From assembly GCA_035048495.1 (NCBI GenBank), contig CM068553.1:22445190-22509189 (forward strand): a stretch of 64,000 nt of DNA. Reading direction: 5' to 3'. The translations under genes and the position numbers were made by a program. This DNA comes from Euptelea pleiosperma. Its lineage: Eukaryota > Streptophyta > Magnoliopsida > Ranunculales > Eupteleaceae. This document shows positions 1 to 11,940 of the stretch, piece after piece (position 1 is the first letter of the stretch; every line of letters begins with the position of its first letter). A model generated the notes under the pieces. That model worked only from the letters and a program-made list of their open reading frames with translations, was not told where the DNA came from and made no database searches.

Positions 1-1469
1 AATAAGCAACCCTACGATCTCTGCCTCTCCTGTTACCGCACTGCCCAATTTTCCCATCATCATCAAGTCTTTCTCGACAATTACGCCATGCTCAATTCGA
101 TATGGTCAGGATCGAATAAAGCTGTAAGTTAATGACTTCCCCTCTTACACCCTCCATTAATTTTAAAATCCTCACCTCCTGCCACCCTCGAGTAGAGTGT
201 AGCCCAAAAACTGCCCGACCCCTCTACTCAGGCTGCCTAGAGCAAAGCCGGATTCCAAATTGACGCTTTAGACTCACCATGGCTGGGACAGGTTCTCTGG
301 TTTCAAAGCCCTGATTGCTAATTGGGCCAGGCCTAAGTCTGGCTCGGATGGCCTGTACAGGGGCCTTTTTCTCAAGGTTTTAAATTTTGGTTGAAACACT
401 GAAATTTCGATTTTGGACCTCACCGAAATGGTTACCGAAACCGAAATTTAAACCTTGCTTATTCTATTGTGTGAGGCAGCCCAACCAGTTACATATGTAG
501 CACAAGATATTAGGTGATATTATTTTCATACTTTTATTATTTTCTAGTAACATTAGTAATAAGTTGTATCCTTTTTTCATTTGGTGTCCTTATCATTAGG
601 AATTTTAGGAGACACCTTGTTGGAAACTTCTTGATCGACCAAGAATGTCTCTTTGTACTCCTTACTCATAGACTTCATTTGGTTGTACCCCTCACAAAAG
701 GGTTCAATTGGGAGTGTTATGTGACTTCTAGGCTGCCATAGGTAGTACATAATATTCTCACAAGTTGCCAAAATGGGATATTACAATTTTTGGAGCTCAT
801 TCCAAAAGCTATCGGAGAATATAGAAGACAAAATAGAACCTAAAATTCTAGGAGTTCAGAATCAGAGAATACAAAAGTGTATCCAAAGCAATTCCAAGGA
901 CATGTAGACTAGAGTTTTGCTAAAAAGTTCACCATCTTCTTCCTTTCTTTATTGATTTAACTATCTACACGATCGATTGACTGTGTATATATGATTGATC
1001 ATCTACACGGTTGTTAGACTGTATACTTTTGTATCTTAGTCTTTCACTGAGATTTTAACTTGGTCTCTGACTGGGTTTCGATTTGACAAAACTGATTTTC
1101 TTAATTGAAATTCTATCAAAATTTATTTCTAAACTAAAAAACTCGAGTTATTTTCAAAAAGAGATAACATGAATTTTATCCTAAAAGGATTAGGTATTCA
1201 ATTAGAGGTTCATACACAATCTCTATAGAGGAGTTCAACTCTAGGAGACTCAGATTGGATATGAACTTGTATCTTAGTGATAGTGTTGCTAGAAATTCTT
1301 TGTTTGCGCGTGAGGGATCCTCCAGCTATCTCCAGGAAAGAGCATCTCGCCTTGAACCTAGAAATAATAGATTCTTAATTTTTTGAATTTAATAACTTTT
1401 ATAAAATTTTAGAAAAATCAAAACTTTCACATAAGTTCTAACAATCTGAAGATAGTTTCCCCGTGGCTT
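1..1469. other. Unassigned left flank, no gene recognised
   Basis: Mostly AT-rich sequence with only short open frames, none resembling a known protein. It contains a short inverted-repeat element at 373-457. Around 700-720 a purine run followed by TGTTATG looks vaguely like the end of an old copia element (polypurine tract plus LTR start), but no partner LTR is visible. The right edge is where homology to the other Sirevirus LTR begins. Confidence 0.4.
373..457. repeat. Short MITE-like inverted-repeat element
   Basis: The segment starts CAAGGTTTTAAATTT and ends AAATTTAAACCTTG, so the ends are inverted copies of each other, with further GAAATTTCG-type repeats between them. At 85 bp it is small for a MITE and I see no clear target-site duplication. 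It could be a foldback relic of a DNA transposon. Confidence 0.45.
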
Positions 1470-2340
1470 CTTTATAAAGAAGCCATCTTCTCATAAATCT
1501 ACAATCCTCAACTTGATTTATACGAGAATCATTCTCGATTCACCTAGAGAATCACACTAGGCCGTAGTATTTTAGAGAAATGAATTTCTCAAGGATTCCA
1601 CATTCCTCAACTCAATTTGATTAGTACTCACTCATCCATCAATCACAAAGTTTGATAATATTGAATTCACTCTAAAAGGTTTGTTCTAGGAGATACTTAT
1701 CTTTTGATAAATTCGATAGAACAGTAAATCCTCATTGAAGAATTCGCCCCAGAGACACTCTGCCAATGATGATTCTCCTCTTAGAAGAAGATGATTGCAG
1801 GAAATAATACCCTTCATAGTCTCTTCAAACAATTAGAGCAGTATTCACAATGGATGAACCAGATTTGCTCATGTGAAGATCTCTCAAACAATCTAGAGCC
1901 TTCACAAAGGATGTGCAGATTTGCACAAGTTAAGCTCTCTCAAATTCCAGATCTCTGGACTTACAGAATGATAATCAAGTAAAGTAAAGTAAGATCTCTT
2001 GATTGGATTTTTTCTAATAAAGGGAGAGGGCTCTTATTTATAATCAGGCTTCTCCTTACTAGAACTGTACCGAATATAGCTGTTTGAAGGGTCAAAATGT
2101 GCTATAATCGTATAAGAGATTTTGTCAAACGAGATCCGAAACGGGCGGGGTCGATCGCACTATTGGCCGGTCAATCGAGCCTTTAGTCGGTCGCCCGCTC
2201 AGGTATTCTTACAAAAATCCTGAACCCGAGAGTTAGGGTCGACCGATCGACTGGACCATTGTGTCTATAACTGAACACTACCAAAGTTTTTAGAATTTCT
2301 CTTCTCGTCTCACACACGATCCCTAACTAACACTGAACCA
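1470..2340 (-). repeat. 3' LTR of the Sirevirus-like element (truncated)
   Basis: This matches about 16800-17745 through many shared blocks, such as the clause around 'ctacaatc...cgagaatca' and the shared end CACTGAACCA. The first roughly 350 bp of the right LTR (including the conserved block near 16620) have no visible counterpart here, so this copy is truncated or strongly diverged. No classical polypurine tract is visible at 2341, so the true LTR edge may lie several bases further in. Confidence 0.7.
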
Positions 2341-2448
2341 TCTAGGGTAAATCAATATCCGCTGGCAATGCGCGATTTTACCCTCAGATTTGCATAACCG
2401 TAACACGAGTTTCTTCATAGTTAAACATTCATTGAGTGACAACGTACT

Positions 2449-2560
2449 TGAGCTTTTGACTTTGTCTTCAGTTTGAGCTTAATCACTTGACTTTATTTTC
2501 AGTTTGAGCTTGATAATCTTGACTTTGTCTTCAGTTGATCTTGAACACTTGGGTTGATTT
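2449..2560. repeat. Short tandem repeat, about 30-bp unit, in the Sirevirus 3' region
   Basis: Three to four imperfect copies of a unit containing TTGACTTTGTCTTCAGTTTG follow one another, with small indels between copies. It lies between the env-like gene and the 3' LTR, noncoding in all frames I could follow. Confidence 0.6.
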
Positions 2561-3556
2561 TTCTTCAGCTTTAATCCTTCTTTGATTTATTTTGTCGAAG
2601 TCTACTTAATTTTGACACTTCAGTCTTCAGGGGATTTGAGGTACATCGATATATATATTACCGAAGAACTAAGTATTCTTGGGATTTGACAACCGAGACT
2701 TTTCAATCTCTCCATTTGTCAATATCAGGACAAAACAAATAACTACCCAATTATATTATAATTTTTTGCCCAATAAAAATAAATCAATAGCCCTAAGTAC
2801 AATAACTTCTCTCTCCCTAAGTTAACTGCCCAAATAGCTTATCTTTGAAGGATGAAGATACAAGGAGGCAACACTGTAGCTCGCGATTAGTATCGTGATT
2901 GGTACCAAACTTACTGCAAACACCCTACTGCTACAAAATAACCAACTTAATAGAAAAATTTTTGACAATAGCTTCTCATTAGTATATTAGTCCAAAACAT
3001 ATCAAAAACATCTCTCAGTACATTTAGTTAAATAAAACCAAGTAAGAATCATAAATATTTTATGATAAGTAGTTCAATAAAGTAGAAAAGTAACAAGTGT
3101 TATCAACGCAATTTCCAATAGTATCCATCCAACAATATCATATCATAATTCCAAATCTAACTGATTTCTCCCCCTTTTGTCATACATTGCCAACGGGAAG
3201 AACTCCAGCCTGTGATGATAAAGAATATAATGAAATAGTAATCAATCATCTAGGAAATAGATCATACCAAAATCTATCAGAACAAAATACCATCCAAATA
3301 AATAGATATGGCCATAAGTACTTATCAAAATAATCATCAAACAGATAAAAGATCCCATCACTCAATATATCAAACAACCATACGATCCAAATATAAAGAT
3401 ATATGGTCAACAAATTGACCCAATAAACCACAATGTCTAACATCTCATAATCACACAAAGTACTAAAGTATCTCAATATCACATAGTACAGACCAATAGT
3501 ATTAAATAATATATCTCAAAAGAAAATATACTACTGATCTAAAGAGCGCACGTGCT

Positions 3557-4474
3557 CTACTCATTGTAGTCATCGTCCTCATCTGCATCATCATCTTTGT
3601 CTTCGTCTTCATCTTTATCTTCGTCTTCATCTTCATCTTCATCTTCATCTTCATCTGTAGCCGGTACAGTGGTCTTATTGGGAATGACACTGGATAGAAT
3701 ATGTTGGAAGTCAAACGTTGATGTCGTCGAGAAAATTTGTCAATCGACGAACAAAGACCGTCTCATTTGGATGAGAGATCTGCAATAGATGCAGAGACAA
3801 AAGATAGACGTGTGCCAGAACTCGAGGTAGAAGAGTCGCCTACTAGTATCTTGCTAAGAGTCAAGGATTAAAACTTTGAAATGACTCAAGATTTGTGAAA
3901 CCAGAATACCAAACGGCAAAGAATGCTTACGATTCTCAATGTCTATGGTACCCAAAAACAGATGAAAAATAATCGAATGACACAAAGACAAGTGCCTTTA
4001 GAAAGACAATACTGAATATTCTGAACATAGGGTCCAATCTCACTACGATGTCCCGCATTTGGGACCAAATTATATGAGAAAATCAGCCCTAACAAATGGT
4101 ACATGAGAAGTAATTCTCGAGTAGCCAAGTCAGAGTTCCAATGAACTACCTTCTCACAGATGGCTTTAGAGATAGCCTTTTTGTTCTTTAATAGTAGGAA
4201 AGGGAGGAAAATTCCTCTATTAGGTACATGAGGAAGATCAGTAATCTTTGAAATCAAAGATAAAGTGATTTTGAGCCTAACTCCTTGGACCTGAGAATAA
4301 GAAAATGGACCTTCTGGATCATGATTATTCAGGTTGCAATAAAATATTCTGACTAACTCAGGATATGCAACACCAGAAATGGAAAGAAGTTTAGACCTAC
4401 CTATCAAATTCAGAAGATTGGGGATTCCGGTCATGGTCACTTCCTTCTCAATTACCCTATGCTTCACAGCAACG
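3557..4474 (-). pseudogene. Sirevirus env-like gene, C-terminal part (interrupted)
   Basis: Read on the minus strand, 4467-3943 encodes a 174-residue open stretch containing a YPELVRIFYCNL-type motif. This is typical of the plant retroelement-associated family often annotated as 'putative plant transposon protein'. Further downstream, in another frame, an Asp/Glu-rich acidic tail of roughly 30 residues runs to a TAG at 3557-3559. The change of frame implies at least one indel. The N-terminal part of the same gene lies at 12966-13202, on the far side of the chromovirus, so that insertion split the gene. Function in the element is unknown; calling it env-like rests on its position after pol. 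Confidence 0.6.
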
Positions 4475-5841
4475 TGTCACAAGCCCGCCAATCAAGCCCA
4501 TTTTAGAGCCCATATCCAAGTCCAGGTTATGGCTCAAAGAGTCTAGAGTGCCTGAAAGTAGGTTTTTACCGCGTCGTTGGTTACGGAAACCCTAACTTCA
4601 ACATATTTGTAATTTTTATCCGATTATCCTGCAAAATTGATAGATTTGTATAGGGATTCGTGTCGGATGTCGATCCGCACTCGGGATTAGTCGGATTAGC
4701 GCATATTTGAACATAAAATGATGGAATTTATGCTAGAAAATCATGGAGAGGTGAGAATGGTGATTGTAAGTGATTGAAAACATGATTTTAAAGATAATTT
4801 CTAGATTAAGATGCACTGAAAAAAACTCCAAAACATAATATTCAACTTGCTTTATTAATTTATCAAATGTGCCTACACTCATAAACATCAGGAAAACCTA
4901 ATTAGAAAGCATGAAAATTAGAGAGAGAAATGGAGGATTTAGATAGGGAAAATAGAGAGAACCTAAGGAAGAGAGAGAGAGTGATAGAGAGAGAAAGAAA
5001 ATTGCAGAGAGAGAAAGAGAGAACTAGAGAGAGAAAGTGAGGATATGAGAGAGATCTAGTGAGAGGAGAAGAGATAGAAAGTGGAAGGAGAAAGAGATTT
5101 AGAGAGAATTAGAGAAGGATAGAGAAACCTAACCTAGAGAGAGAAAGTAGAAAGAGGAAGAAATGCTTACCATGATTCTTGAAAGGGATTTGAGGGAGAG
5201 GTTGCTGGCCTTCGGGCATGGAGATGGTGGTTCATTGGCTGGAGAGAGCGTGTTTGGCTGGCGGCTAGAGATTTGTACGGCGTGCGTCCCGTGGTGCAAG
5301 GCTTTCTTCAACGTTGATGTTCGGTGCGACAAAGGTTGGCTGGCGGTGATGCTATGGCGGAGTGGTGGTTGCAGGCTTTGGATCTTTGGAGGCGGCAGAT
5401 GGGAGGTGGCAGCAAGGAGAGGGGCGCACCAGGTTTGCGCCCCTTCCTCTATCTTCTTCTTCTTTCTTTCCTCCTCTCTTTCTTTTCTTTTTTTTTTTTT
5501 TGTTGTTTTTGGCTTTCTTTTGAAAGAGAAATGAGAGGAAGAGACCGGCTAGGAGGCTTGGACGGACTGGAGTTGCAGGTTGCAACTCCAGCAACCGTTA
5601 GAGGGGGTGAGAGCACTAGAAGAGGGAGCAGGACGGTTTTTTTTTTTTTTTTTTTTTCAGAGATTGAAAGAGATGTTGACGGCCAGCAATGTGAGAAGAT
5701 GAGCTAATGGCCAGCAACTTCTTGCAGGCCGTGAACCAGCCACTCTAGGAAGAGGGAGACCACCGGCTTGCTTAAGAGATGGAGATGGGGGCAGTTGGGT
5801 TGCTGTGCAGGTTTCCGGCGAGCTTCTCGCCGTAGAAGACG

Positions 5842-5867
5842 ACCGGAGTTGCACCTGCAACTCCGGT
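5842..5867. repeat. Hairpin with arms CCGGAGTTGCA / TGCAACTCCGG
   Basis: A near-perfect palindrome with a tiny loop. Related copies in the same LTR lie at 5568-5590 and 6033-6053, and others occur in every long LTR of the window. Arms are conserved while the loop varies. Confidence 0.85.
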
Positions 5868-6089
5868 GGAATTAAAGGAAAAGAAGAAGAAGAAAACTGA
5901 GGACAAGAAGAAGAAGAAAACGAAGAGGAAGAAGAAGAAAACGAAGAGGAAGAAGAAGGATAGGAGGAGAGGGAGAGAAGTTCACCGTTTTCTGCTGTGA
6001 AGATGACGGTGATGGAGCATGGTTCACCGGCCGGAGTTGCAGACCTGCAACTCTAGCAAAAGAAGAATAAAACGAAGAGGAGGAAGAGG

Positions 6090-6150
6090 AGAAGAAGAAG
6101 AAGAAGAAGAAGAAGAAGAAGAAGAAGAAGAAGAAGAAGAAGAAGAAGAA
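6090..6150. repeat. (GAA)n microsatellite in solo LTR
   Basis: About 20 uninterrupted GAA units within a larger GAA/GAG-rich tract. Equivalent CTT runs occur at the matching place in the plus-strand LTRs. Confidence 0.95.
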
Positions 6151-7551
6151 GGAGAAGAAGGAAACCAGTCGCCGGAGTTGGCTCGCCGGTGTAGCTCGCC
6201 GGATCAGTGGAGAAGAAGAGAAAGAAGAAAAAGAAGAAGGAAGAAAGAGGAGGGGAAGAGAGGAGGAGAGGGGAGAGGGATTAGGGTTCGAACGAACCCC
6301 TATCCTTCTCCTTTTAAAGCTTCCCTATTTCCTTTAATGGAAATAGGGGATTTTTGAAAATAAAAAAATAAGAAAAATAAATTTTTTTTTTTTTTTTTTT
6401 TTAAGTAAAAACCTACTTTTCTATGGGGAATCTCCCCAATTAGTGGACCCCCCATTTAATTAAAGTTATTTTGAAATTCGCGGGGTCCACTAACTGATCG
6501 GACAGCGGGTTGATGAAGATGGGCCCGGCTACTGGCCCATATGGATTGATGATGTCCATCGTCTCACAAGATGATGTGACAGACAGTCTGATGGCGATCG
6601 GATGGATGGTGACTTGATTGGGACCCAGATTGGTAAATCGACGGATCTAGAGAGATCCAACGGTCCGATTGAAGATCCAACGGTCCGATTGAAGATCCAA
6701 TGGTCAGAAAGCTAAGGGAGATGAGATAGAGCCGATGGGTAGGAGTTCTGGGGTTAGGTCAGTAGATTCGAGGATCGAGAGATGAAGAGAGAGAGAGAAT
6801 AAGAAGAGATGAGAGAAAAAGTATCAAAAAAAATGGAAAAAAGCACTGGCGGAGGGTCTGGAACCCTGATCTTCACTGTGACCATCCTCACGCTTCTCCA
6901 GTAGAGTCGACTATCATTCTTTGCTGACTCATGTGGCTTTAAACGCTTTGGTCCGTCTCTTGGTCATTGGCTCTCCTGCTCTCTTCGTTCTTTGGGCCAA
7001 CTTTTTGGTCCTCATAGTTGGCCCATATCTTTTAGTCATAGCATGTGGGCTCTTTAAGCTTTGATAATGGGCTTTCCTGATCGATGTGGGCTCGCAAGTC
7101 TTGAGAATTGTCCCATCGGGGTTTCCTGCGACAGAAGAAGCGCGTAATGAGACTCTATCAGAATGACTACATGTCTAGACTTCCGAAAATGTGTTTAATG
7201 CATGCAAATATACCATTTCGTCCAGAAAAGTGTGTTCTACGCAACACAAGAGACTCTTACGTAGAAAAGTAGGTAAATAGAGTATTTTACGTAGGAGAAT
7301 GCAATAACGCTAAAAGGATAATTGCTTAAAATAAGCACTTTTGAGCGAATATCAGTGCCCTAGAAGCTTCTAGAGGACTCTAGAGTATAGTGGAGAACCC
7401 TAGAAGATGGAAGGATCTAGAACACTCATGAGAATTCTAGGAGAGAGCCACACATGTATCATATGTAAATATTTTAGATAGTTCCTAGGAGAAACATCTA
7501 GAGACACCTTGGTAGAATTGTATAGAAGATTCTAGAACAAGGCTTGAAGCC

Positions 7552-7560
7552 TATATAAAG
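7552..7560 (+). promoter_or_regulatory. TATA box of the chromovirus LTR
   Basis: TATATAAAG lies in the 3' half of the LTR, followed by a GC-richer start region; the same motif is at the matching place in the 3' LTR (about 12729). Position fits the U3/R promoter of a short plant LTR. Confidence 0.65.
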
Positions 7561-7790
7561 GGGCAAGCCCCCTCATTTGTATCCATCTAGAGTTGAGCAA
7601 TACAAGCTTACTCATTCTCTAAGCTTTCTTGCTCTTGTGTGCTTTGTGTGCTTCTTGAGTGAGAGTAGTGCTTAGGCAAGGCCAAGTCCTAAGTCACTTT
7701 GGGGAAAGGCTGACTTGAGCTAGCAAAGGAGCGACTAACTCAAGTGCCGCATGGTCTTTAGTAAGGGTCAAAGACTAGGTCCGTGATAAG

Positions 7791-7802
7791 TGGTATCAGA
7801 GC
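7791..7802 (+). other. Primer-binding site, tRNA-iMet type
   Basis: TGGTATCAGAGC, the standard plant initiator-Met primer site, two bases after the 5' LTR. Confidence 0.93.
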
Positions 7803-7820
7803 TAACTTCAAGAAGACACC

Positions 7821-10046
7821 ATGTCGATGGTCACTGAAGAGGCACGGGAAAGTGATGAGCAAAACCCCGCCATCCCTATCTCTAGGGGAGGAAGGAAAAG
7901 GGATAAGTCCCAAGATATCTTTGCTGCTTGGGAAGCTAGGCTTGCTAAGGTGGAGCTTGCCATGGCAGATGCACGTGACAGGTTTGACGAGTTAGGCACG
8001 GGCATGGAGGACCTCAAGACGGGATTTGAGGAACTCAAGGGGGGTATGCTGGCCACCGTCAATGAGCTAGTGCATGATCAGCAGCACGAAAGGGATGCCT
8101 TCTAAGCCCAAGTAATTGGGATGGTGGAGACTCTAAAGGATCAAGTTGAAGAAATGCGAGGTGACTGGGTCCTATGGAAGAAGGCCATGGCCAATGAAGG
8201 CATGGTCACACATGGGGCACCCAAGATCAGGACCCCAGAGCCCAAGACCTATGGTGGGTCAAGAGATGCCAAGGAGTTAGATAACTTCTTGTGGAGCATG
8301 GAGCAGTACTTTGAGGCCATCTCCCTACGTGATGAGAAGACCAAGATTCGGACGGTCACCATGTACCTCACCGACACCGCTACCCTATGGTGGCGTAGAC
8401 GTCACGCAGATATGGAACGAGACACATGCACGATCGATACTTGGGAGGACTTCAAGAAGGAGATCAAGAGACAGTTCTACCCTGAGGATGCGGAGCATCA
8501 AGCAAGGAAGAGTCTCAAACGATTGAGGCACATCGGCTCTATCCGAGACTATGTGAAGGAGTTCTCAACCCTTATGTTGGAGATCCCTGACATGCTAGAC
8601 AAGGAGTTGTTCTTCAATTTTATGGATGGTCTCCAACCATGGGCAGAACAAGAATTGCGCCGACGAGGAGTGCAAGACCTCGCTAGTGCTATGGCCGCGG
8701 CTGAACAACTAGTCGAGTTCAAGAAGGGAGACTCTTCCAAGGCAAAATCTTTCAAGGGTGGCCATGCCAAAGGTGGGGGAGATAGGCCATCAAGTCACAA
8801 GGAGGGGTCATCCAAGCCATTCAACTCTAAATATAATAAGACGGGGAAGGGTGGCAAGGAAGGTAAGGACCACTCTAAACCAAAGAGAACTAACTGTTTT
8901 CTTTGTGATGGAGATCATTGGGCAAGGGATTGCCCACAGAGAAAGGCATTGAATGCCTTGGCCGCCAAGATAGATGATCGGGAAGAGGATAGCGATGAGG
9001 AGCCGAGGATGGGATCGCTACGACTTCTCAATGCCGTAAAGAAACAGCCCGAGTCATCCAAGGCAGTCAGCAAGGGTCTCATGTATATAGAAGCCCACAT
9101 CAATGGGAAGCCCACTCGAGTCATGGTAGACACTAGGGCAACCCATAACTTTGTCTCGGTAGAAGAGGCAAAGAGACTAGGGTTGAAGGCGTCCAAGGAG
9201 GAAGGTTGGCTCAAGGCTGTGAACTCACAAGCCAAACCCATCCATGGCATAGCTCGTGGGGTAGAGTTGTGCATCGGAGCATGGAAGGGAACAACTGATT
9301 TGTCCGTAGTTCCTATGGATGACTTCCAAGTTGTACTAGGCATGGAGTTCCTACGGAAGGTTAAAGCCATTCCTCTGCCGTTTGTAAACTCAGTTTGCAT
9401 CATGGAGGAGGGAGCTCCTTGCATGGTTCCTGTTGTCCAAGGAACCAAGTCAGTGACGAAGATGCTCTCGGCCCTGCAGCTCTCCAAAGGATTCAAGAAG
9501 GGTGGAGCTACTTACATAGCTTCAATGGTGGAAGAGCATGAGAAGGGGGTAGATGGGGACCTACCCATGGAAGTGGAGAAAGTTCTTAAGGAGTTTAAGG
9601 ATGTGATGCCGCCCCAGCTGCCCAAGACACTACCACCCAGAAGAGAGGTGGACCATCAAATTGAGTTGGAGCCTGGTGCTAAGCCGCCCGCACTAGCACC
9701 TTACAGGATGGCACCCCCTGAGTTGGAGGAATTGAGGAGACAACTCAAGGAGTTGTTAGATGCCGGATACATCCAACCATCCAAAGCACCTTATGGAGCA
9801 CCGGTGTTGTTCCAAAAGAAGCACGATGGGAGCCTGCGTATGTACATAGACTACCGAGCCTTGAACAAAGTCACCGTCAAGAACAAGTCCCCATCCCTCG
9901 AGTGGAAGACTTGTTCAATCAGTTGGGAGATGCTCGTTTCTTCACCAAGTTGGATCTACGGTCAGGGTACTATCAAGTTCGTATTGCGGAGGGTGACGAG
10001 CCGAAGACAACTTGTGTCACTAGGTATGGGGCTTTTGAATTCTTAG
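7821..10046 (+). pseudogene. gag-pol: Chromovirus gag, protease and start of RT
   Basis: One reading frame from ATG 7821, broken by a TAA at 8103-8105 (likely a former CAA). In the second open part (from 8121) the capsid-type gag domain spans about residues 35-185 (LWWRRR at 89-94), and a CX2CX3HX4C zinc knuckle lies at 259-271. Protease follows with D337-T-R-A, where the family has D-T/S-G-A, so the catalytic glycine is lost by what looks like G-to-A. RT starts near residue 500, with the YIDYRALN block at about 575-582. Near 9890 one base is missing and RT continues in another frame; the residues after that point in this frame are not real. The protein would build the particle and cleave the polyprotein; this copy cannot. 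Confidence 0.9.
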
Positions 10047-10363
10047 TCATGCCTTTTGGACTCACTAATGCTCCTGCCACTTTTTGCACCCTCATGAACA
10101 AGATCTTCCATCCCTACCTAGACCAATTTGTGGTGGTATCTCTTGATGACATAGTCATCTATAGCAAGACTTTGGAAGAGCATGTCAAGCACTTGCGGAC
10201 TGTGTTTAAAGCATTACGGGACAACACCCTATATGTGAAAAGGGAAAAATGTTCCTTTACCCTACAAGAAGTATCATTTCTAGGGCATTGGATCGGGGGA
10301 GGAAAAATTTGGATGGATGGGAGCAAAGTAAAGGCCATAAGGGATTGGGAAATCCCTACCTAG
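9902..10363 (+). pseudogene. pol: Chromovirus RT core fragment
   Basis: This continues RT after the one-base deletion. It contains [28 protein letters not shown] and the catalytic box as SLDD (residues 80-83), where YLDD is usual, so the conserved tyrosine is changed to serine. It ends at TAG 10361-10363, which in related elements is commonly a glutamine position (CAG), again a C-to-T change. The following fragment is in the same frame. Confidence 0.9.
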
Positions 10364-11545
10364 GTGACTGAGCTTAGATCATTCTTGGGACTAGTCAACT
10401 ACTACCGGCAATTCATCCAGGGGTATTCAGGAAAGGCTGCTCCACTCACGGATCTTCTCAAGAAGAACCGTCCATGGGATTGGACGGACAAGTACCAAGA
10501 GGCCTTTGAAGACCTCAAGCAAGCTGTAACCGAGGAACCGATCTTACGTTTGCCCGACTACGCCCAACCATTTGAAGTGCATACGGATGCTTTAAACTTC
10601 GCAATTGGAGGCGTACTCATGCAAGATGGTCACCCCATTGCCTACAAGAGTCGAAAGCTCAATGACACAGAACGGCGGTACACCTTGCAAGAAAAGGAGA
10701 TGACCGCTGTGGTACATTGTCTAAGGACTTGGAGGCACTACCTACTGGGATCAAGGTTCGTCGTCCGGACGGACAACGTGGCTACAAGTTACTTCCAGAC
10801 ACAAAAGAAGTTAAGTCCCAAGCAAGCTAGGTGGCAAGACTTCCTAGCTGAGTTTGATAGGATCTTGGAGTACAAGCCGGGCCGCACTAATCATGTTGCA
10901 GATGCATTGAGTAGAAAGGCTGAGCTCGCTGCTCTCAAGATAGAGGGGTTGGCTACTGTGAGCCAAGTAAAAGGGACGGTTCTTGATCGTGTCAAGGAAC
11001 GGCTGAACAAAGATCCCTTGGGGAAGAGTCTCATGGTGGCAGCACAAGAGGGGAAGACTCGGAGATTTTGGATGAAGGATGGGCTACTCTTCACCAAAGG
11101 TGAACGACTCTTCGTGCCAAAATGGGACAACCTACGCAAGGAGTTGCTGCGCGAGTGCCATGACACTCGATGGGCGGGACATCCGGGCGAGCGACACACT
11201 CTAGCCCTATTGGAGACAAGTTACTATTGGCCCAAGATGGACAAGGACGTCGATGACTACGTCCGAACTTGTCTTGTATGCCAACAGGACAAGGTTGAGC
11301 ACAAGAAACAGGGAGGTCTTCTGGAGCCCTTACCCATAGCGGAAAGGCCATGGGCTAGCGTTTCGATGGACTTCATCTCGGCGTTGCCCAAGGTTGAAGG
11401 ACAGGGATCAATCATGGTGGTGGTTGATAGATTTTCCAAGTACGCCACGTTCATTGCTACCCCAACTGACTGCACGGCTGAGCAAGCAGCAAAGCTCTTT
11501 GTGAAGAATGTGGTGAAATATTGGGTATTCCAGAAATCATTATAA
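10364..11545 (+). pseudogene. pol: Chromovirus RT thumb, RNase H and integrase N-terminal part
   Basis: Residues 1-60 finish RT ([17 protein letters not shown]). RNase H runs about 68-180 with D74, the E110-E112 region and D137 visible; the usual DAS at the first Asp is DAL. The H-H-C-C zinc site of integrase is at H266, H273, C303, C306, and the first catalytic Asp is in SMDFI (D336). The frame is lost at about 11517 by a one-base deletion, after which integrase continues in the next frame. This fragment joins directly to the neighbouring two. Confidence 0.9.
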
Positions 11546-11889
11546 GCGATCGCGATCCAAGGTTCACGGGGAAGTTTTGGGGAGAAGTATTCAAGCTTCT
11601 TGGATCGGAACTACACTTCTCAACCAGCTTTCACCCACAGACAGATGGGCAAACAGAACGGGTGAATGCGCTATTGGAGGAGTATCTAAGGCACTTTGTA
11701 AGTGCCAACCAAAAGGATTGGGTAAAGCTCTTGGATGTGGCCCAATTTTGTTACAACTTACAGAAGAGCGAGTCATCGGGCCATAGTCCATTTGAGTTGG
11801 CAACGGGCCAACAACCCCTCACACCCCACAGTGTCGTTAGTGGGTATAGAGGGAAGAGCCCAGCTGCATACCGGTTTGCTAAGGATTAG
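11521..11889 (+). pseudogene. pol: Chromovirus integrase core, second half
   Basis: It carries the second Asp of the D,D(35)E site ([10 protein letters not shown]10) and the Glu in HPQTDGQTERVNA (E46), with 35 residues between them as expected. It ends at TAG 11887-11889 with a second stop TAA at 11896-11898 in the same frame. Both can be explained by G-to-A (TGG) and C-to-T (CAA) changes. Confidence 0.9.
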
Positions 11890-11940
11890 GGAGAGTAAGC
11901 CGATATTGCCAAAGCCTACCTTGAGAAGGCCGCACGAAGA

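Larger units (their letters stand above)
4553..7354 (-). mobile_element. Athila-like solo LTR (2802 bp) inside the chromovirus LTR
   Basis: It begins TGAAAGTAGG and ends CGAATATCA on the plus strand, exactly the termini of the LTRs of elements A, B and C read in reverse, and is flanked by the perfect 5-bp duplication GTGCC (4548-4552, 7355-7359). No internal region is present, so it is a solo LTR left by LTR-LTR recombination. It carries a GA-rich tract near 4920-5160, a splice-donor-like site on the minus strand (5166-5171), several GGAGTTGCA hairpins and a long GAA run. Confidence 0.93.
4475..7788 (+). repeat. Chromovirus 5' LTR, interrupted by a solo LTR
   Basis: The LTR occupies 4475-4552 and 7360-7788; the 5 bp at 7355-7359 repeat 4548-4552 (GTGCC) and are the duplication made by the inserted LTR. 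It starts TGTCACAAGC as the 3' copy does, and ends TGATA where the 3' copy ends TGACA. The two copies are very similar by eye. The initiator-Met primer site begins two bases after it. Confidence 0.93.

Noticed and set aside
3502..3714. Met/Lys-rich frame at the GAT/GAA repeat
   Set aside because: A frame shadow of the acidic tail of the Sirevirus env-like gene, which ends properly at 3557.
5568..6053. CRISPR-like or regularly spaced repeats (GGAGTTGCA motifs)
   Set aside because: Plant nuclear DNA, palindromic units with irregular spacing and no spacers of uniform length.
7791..7802. tRNA gene fragments at TGGTATCAGAGC and TGGCGCCG
   Set aside because: These are primer-binding sites next to LTRs, not tRNA genes; no cloverleaf around them.
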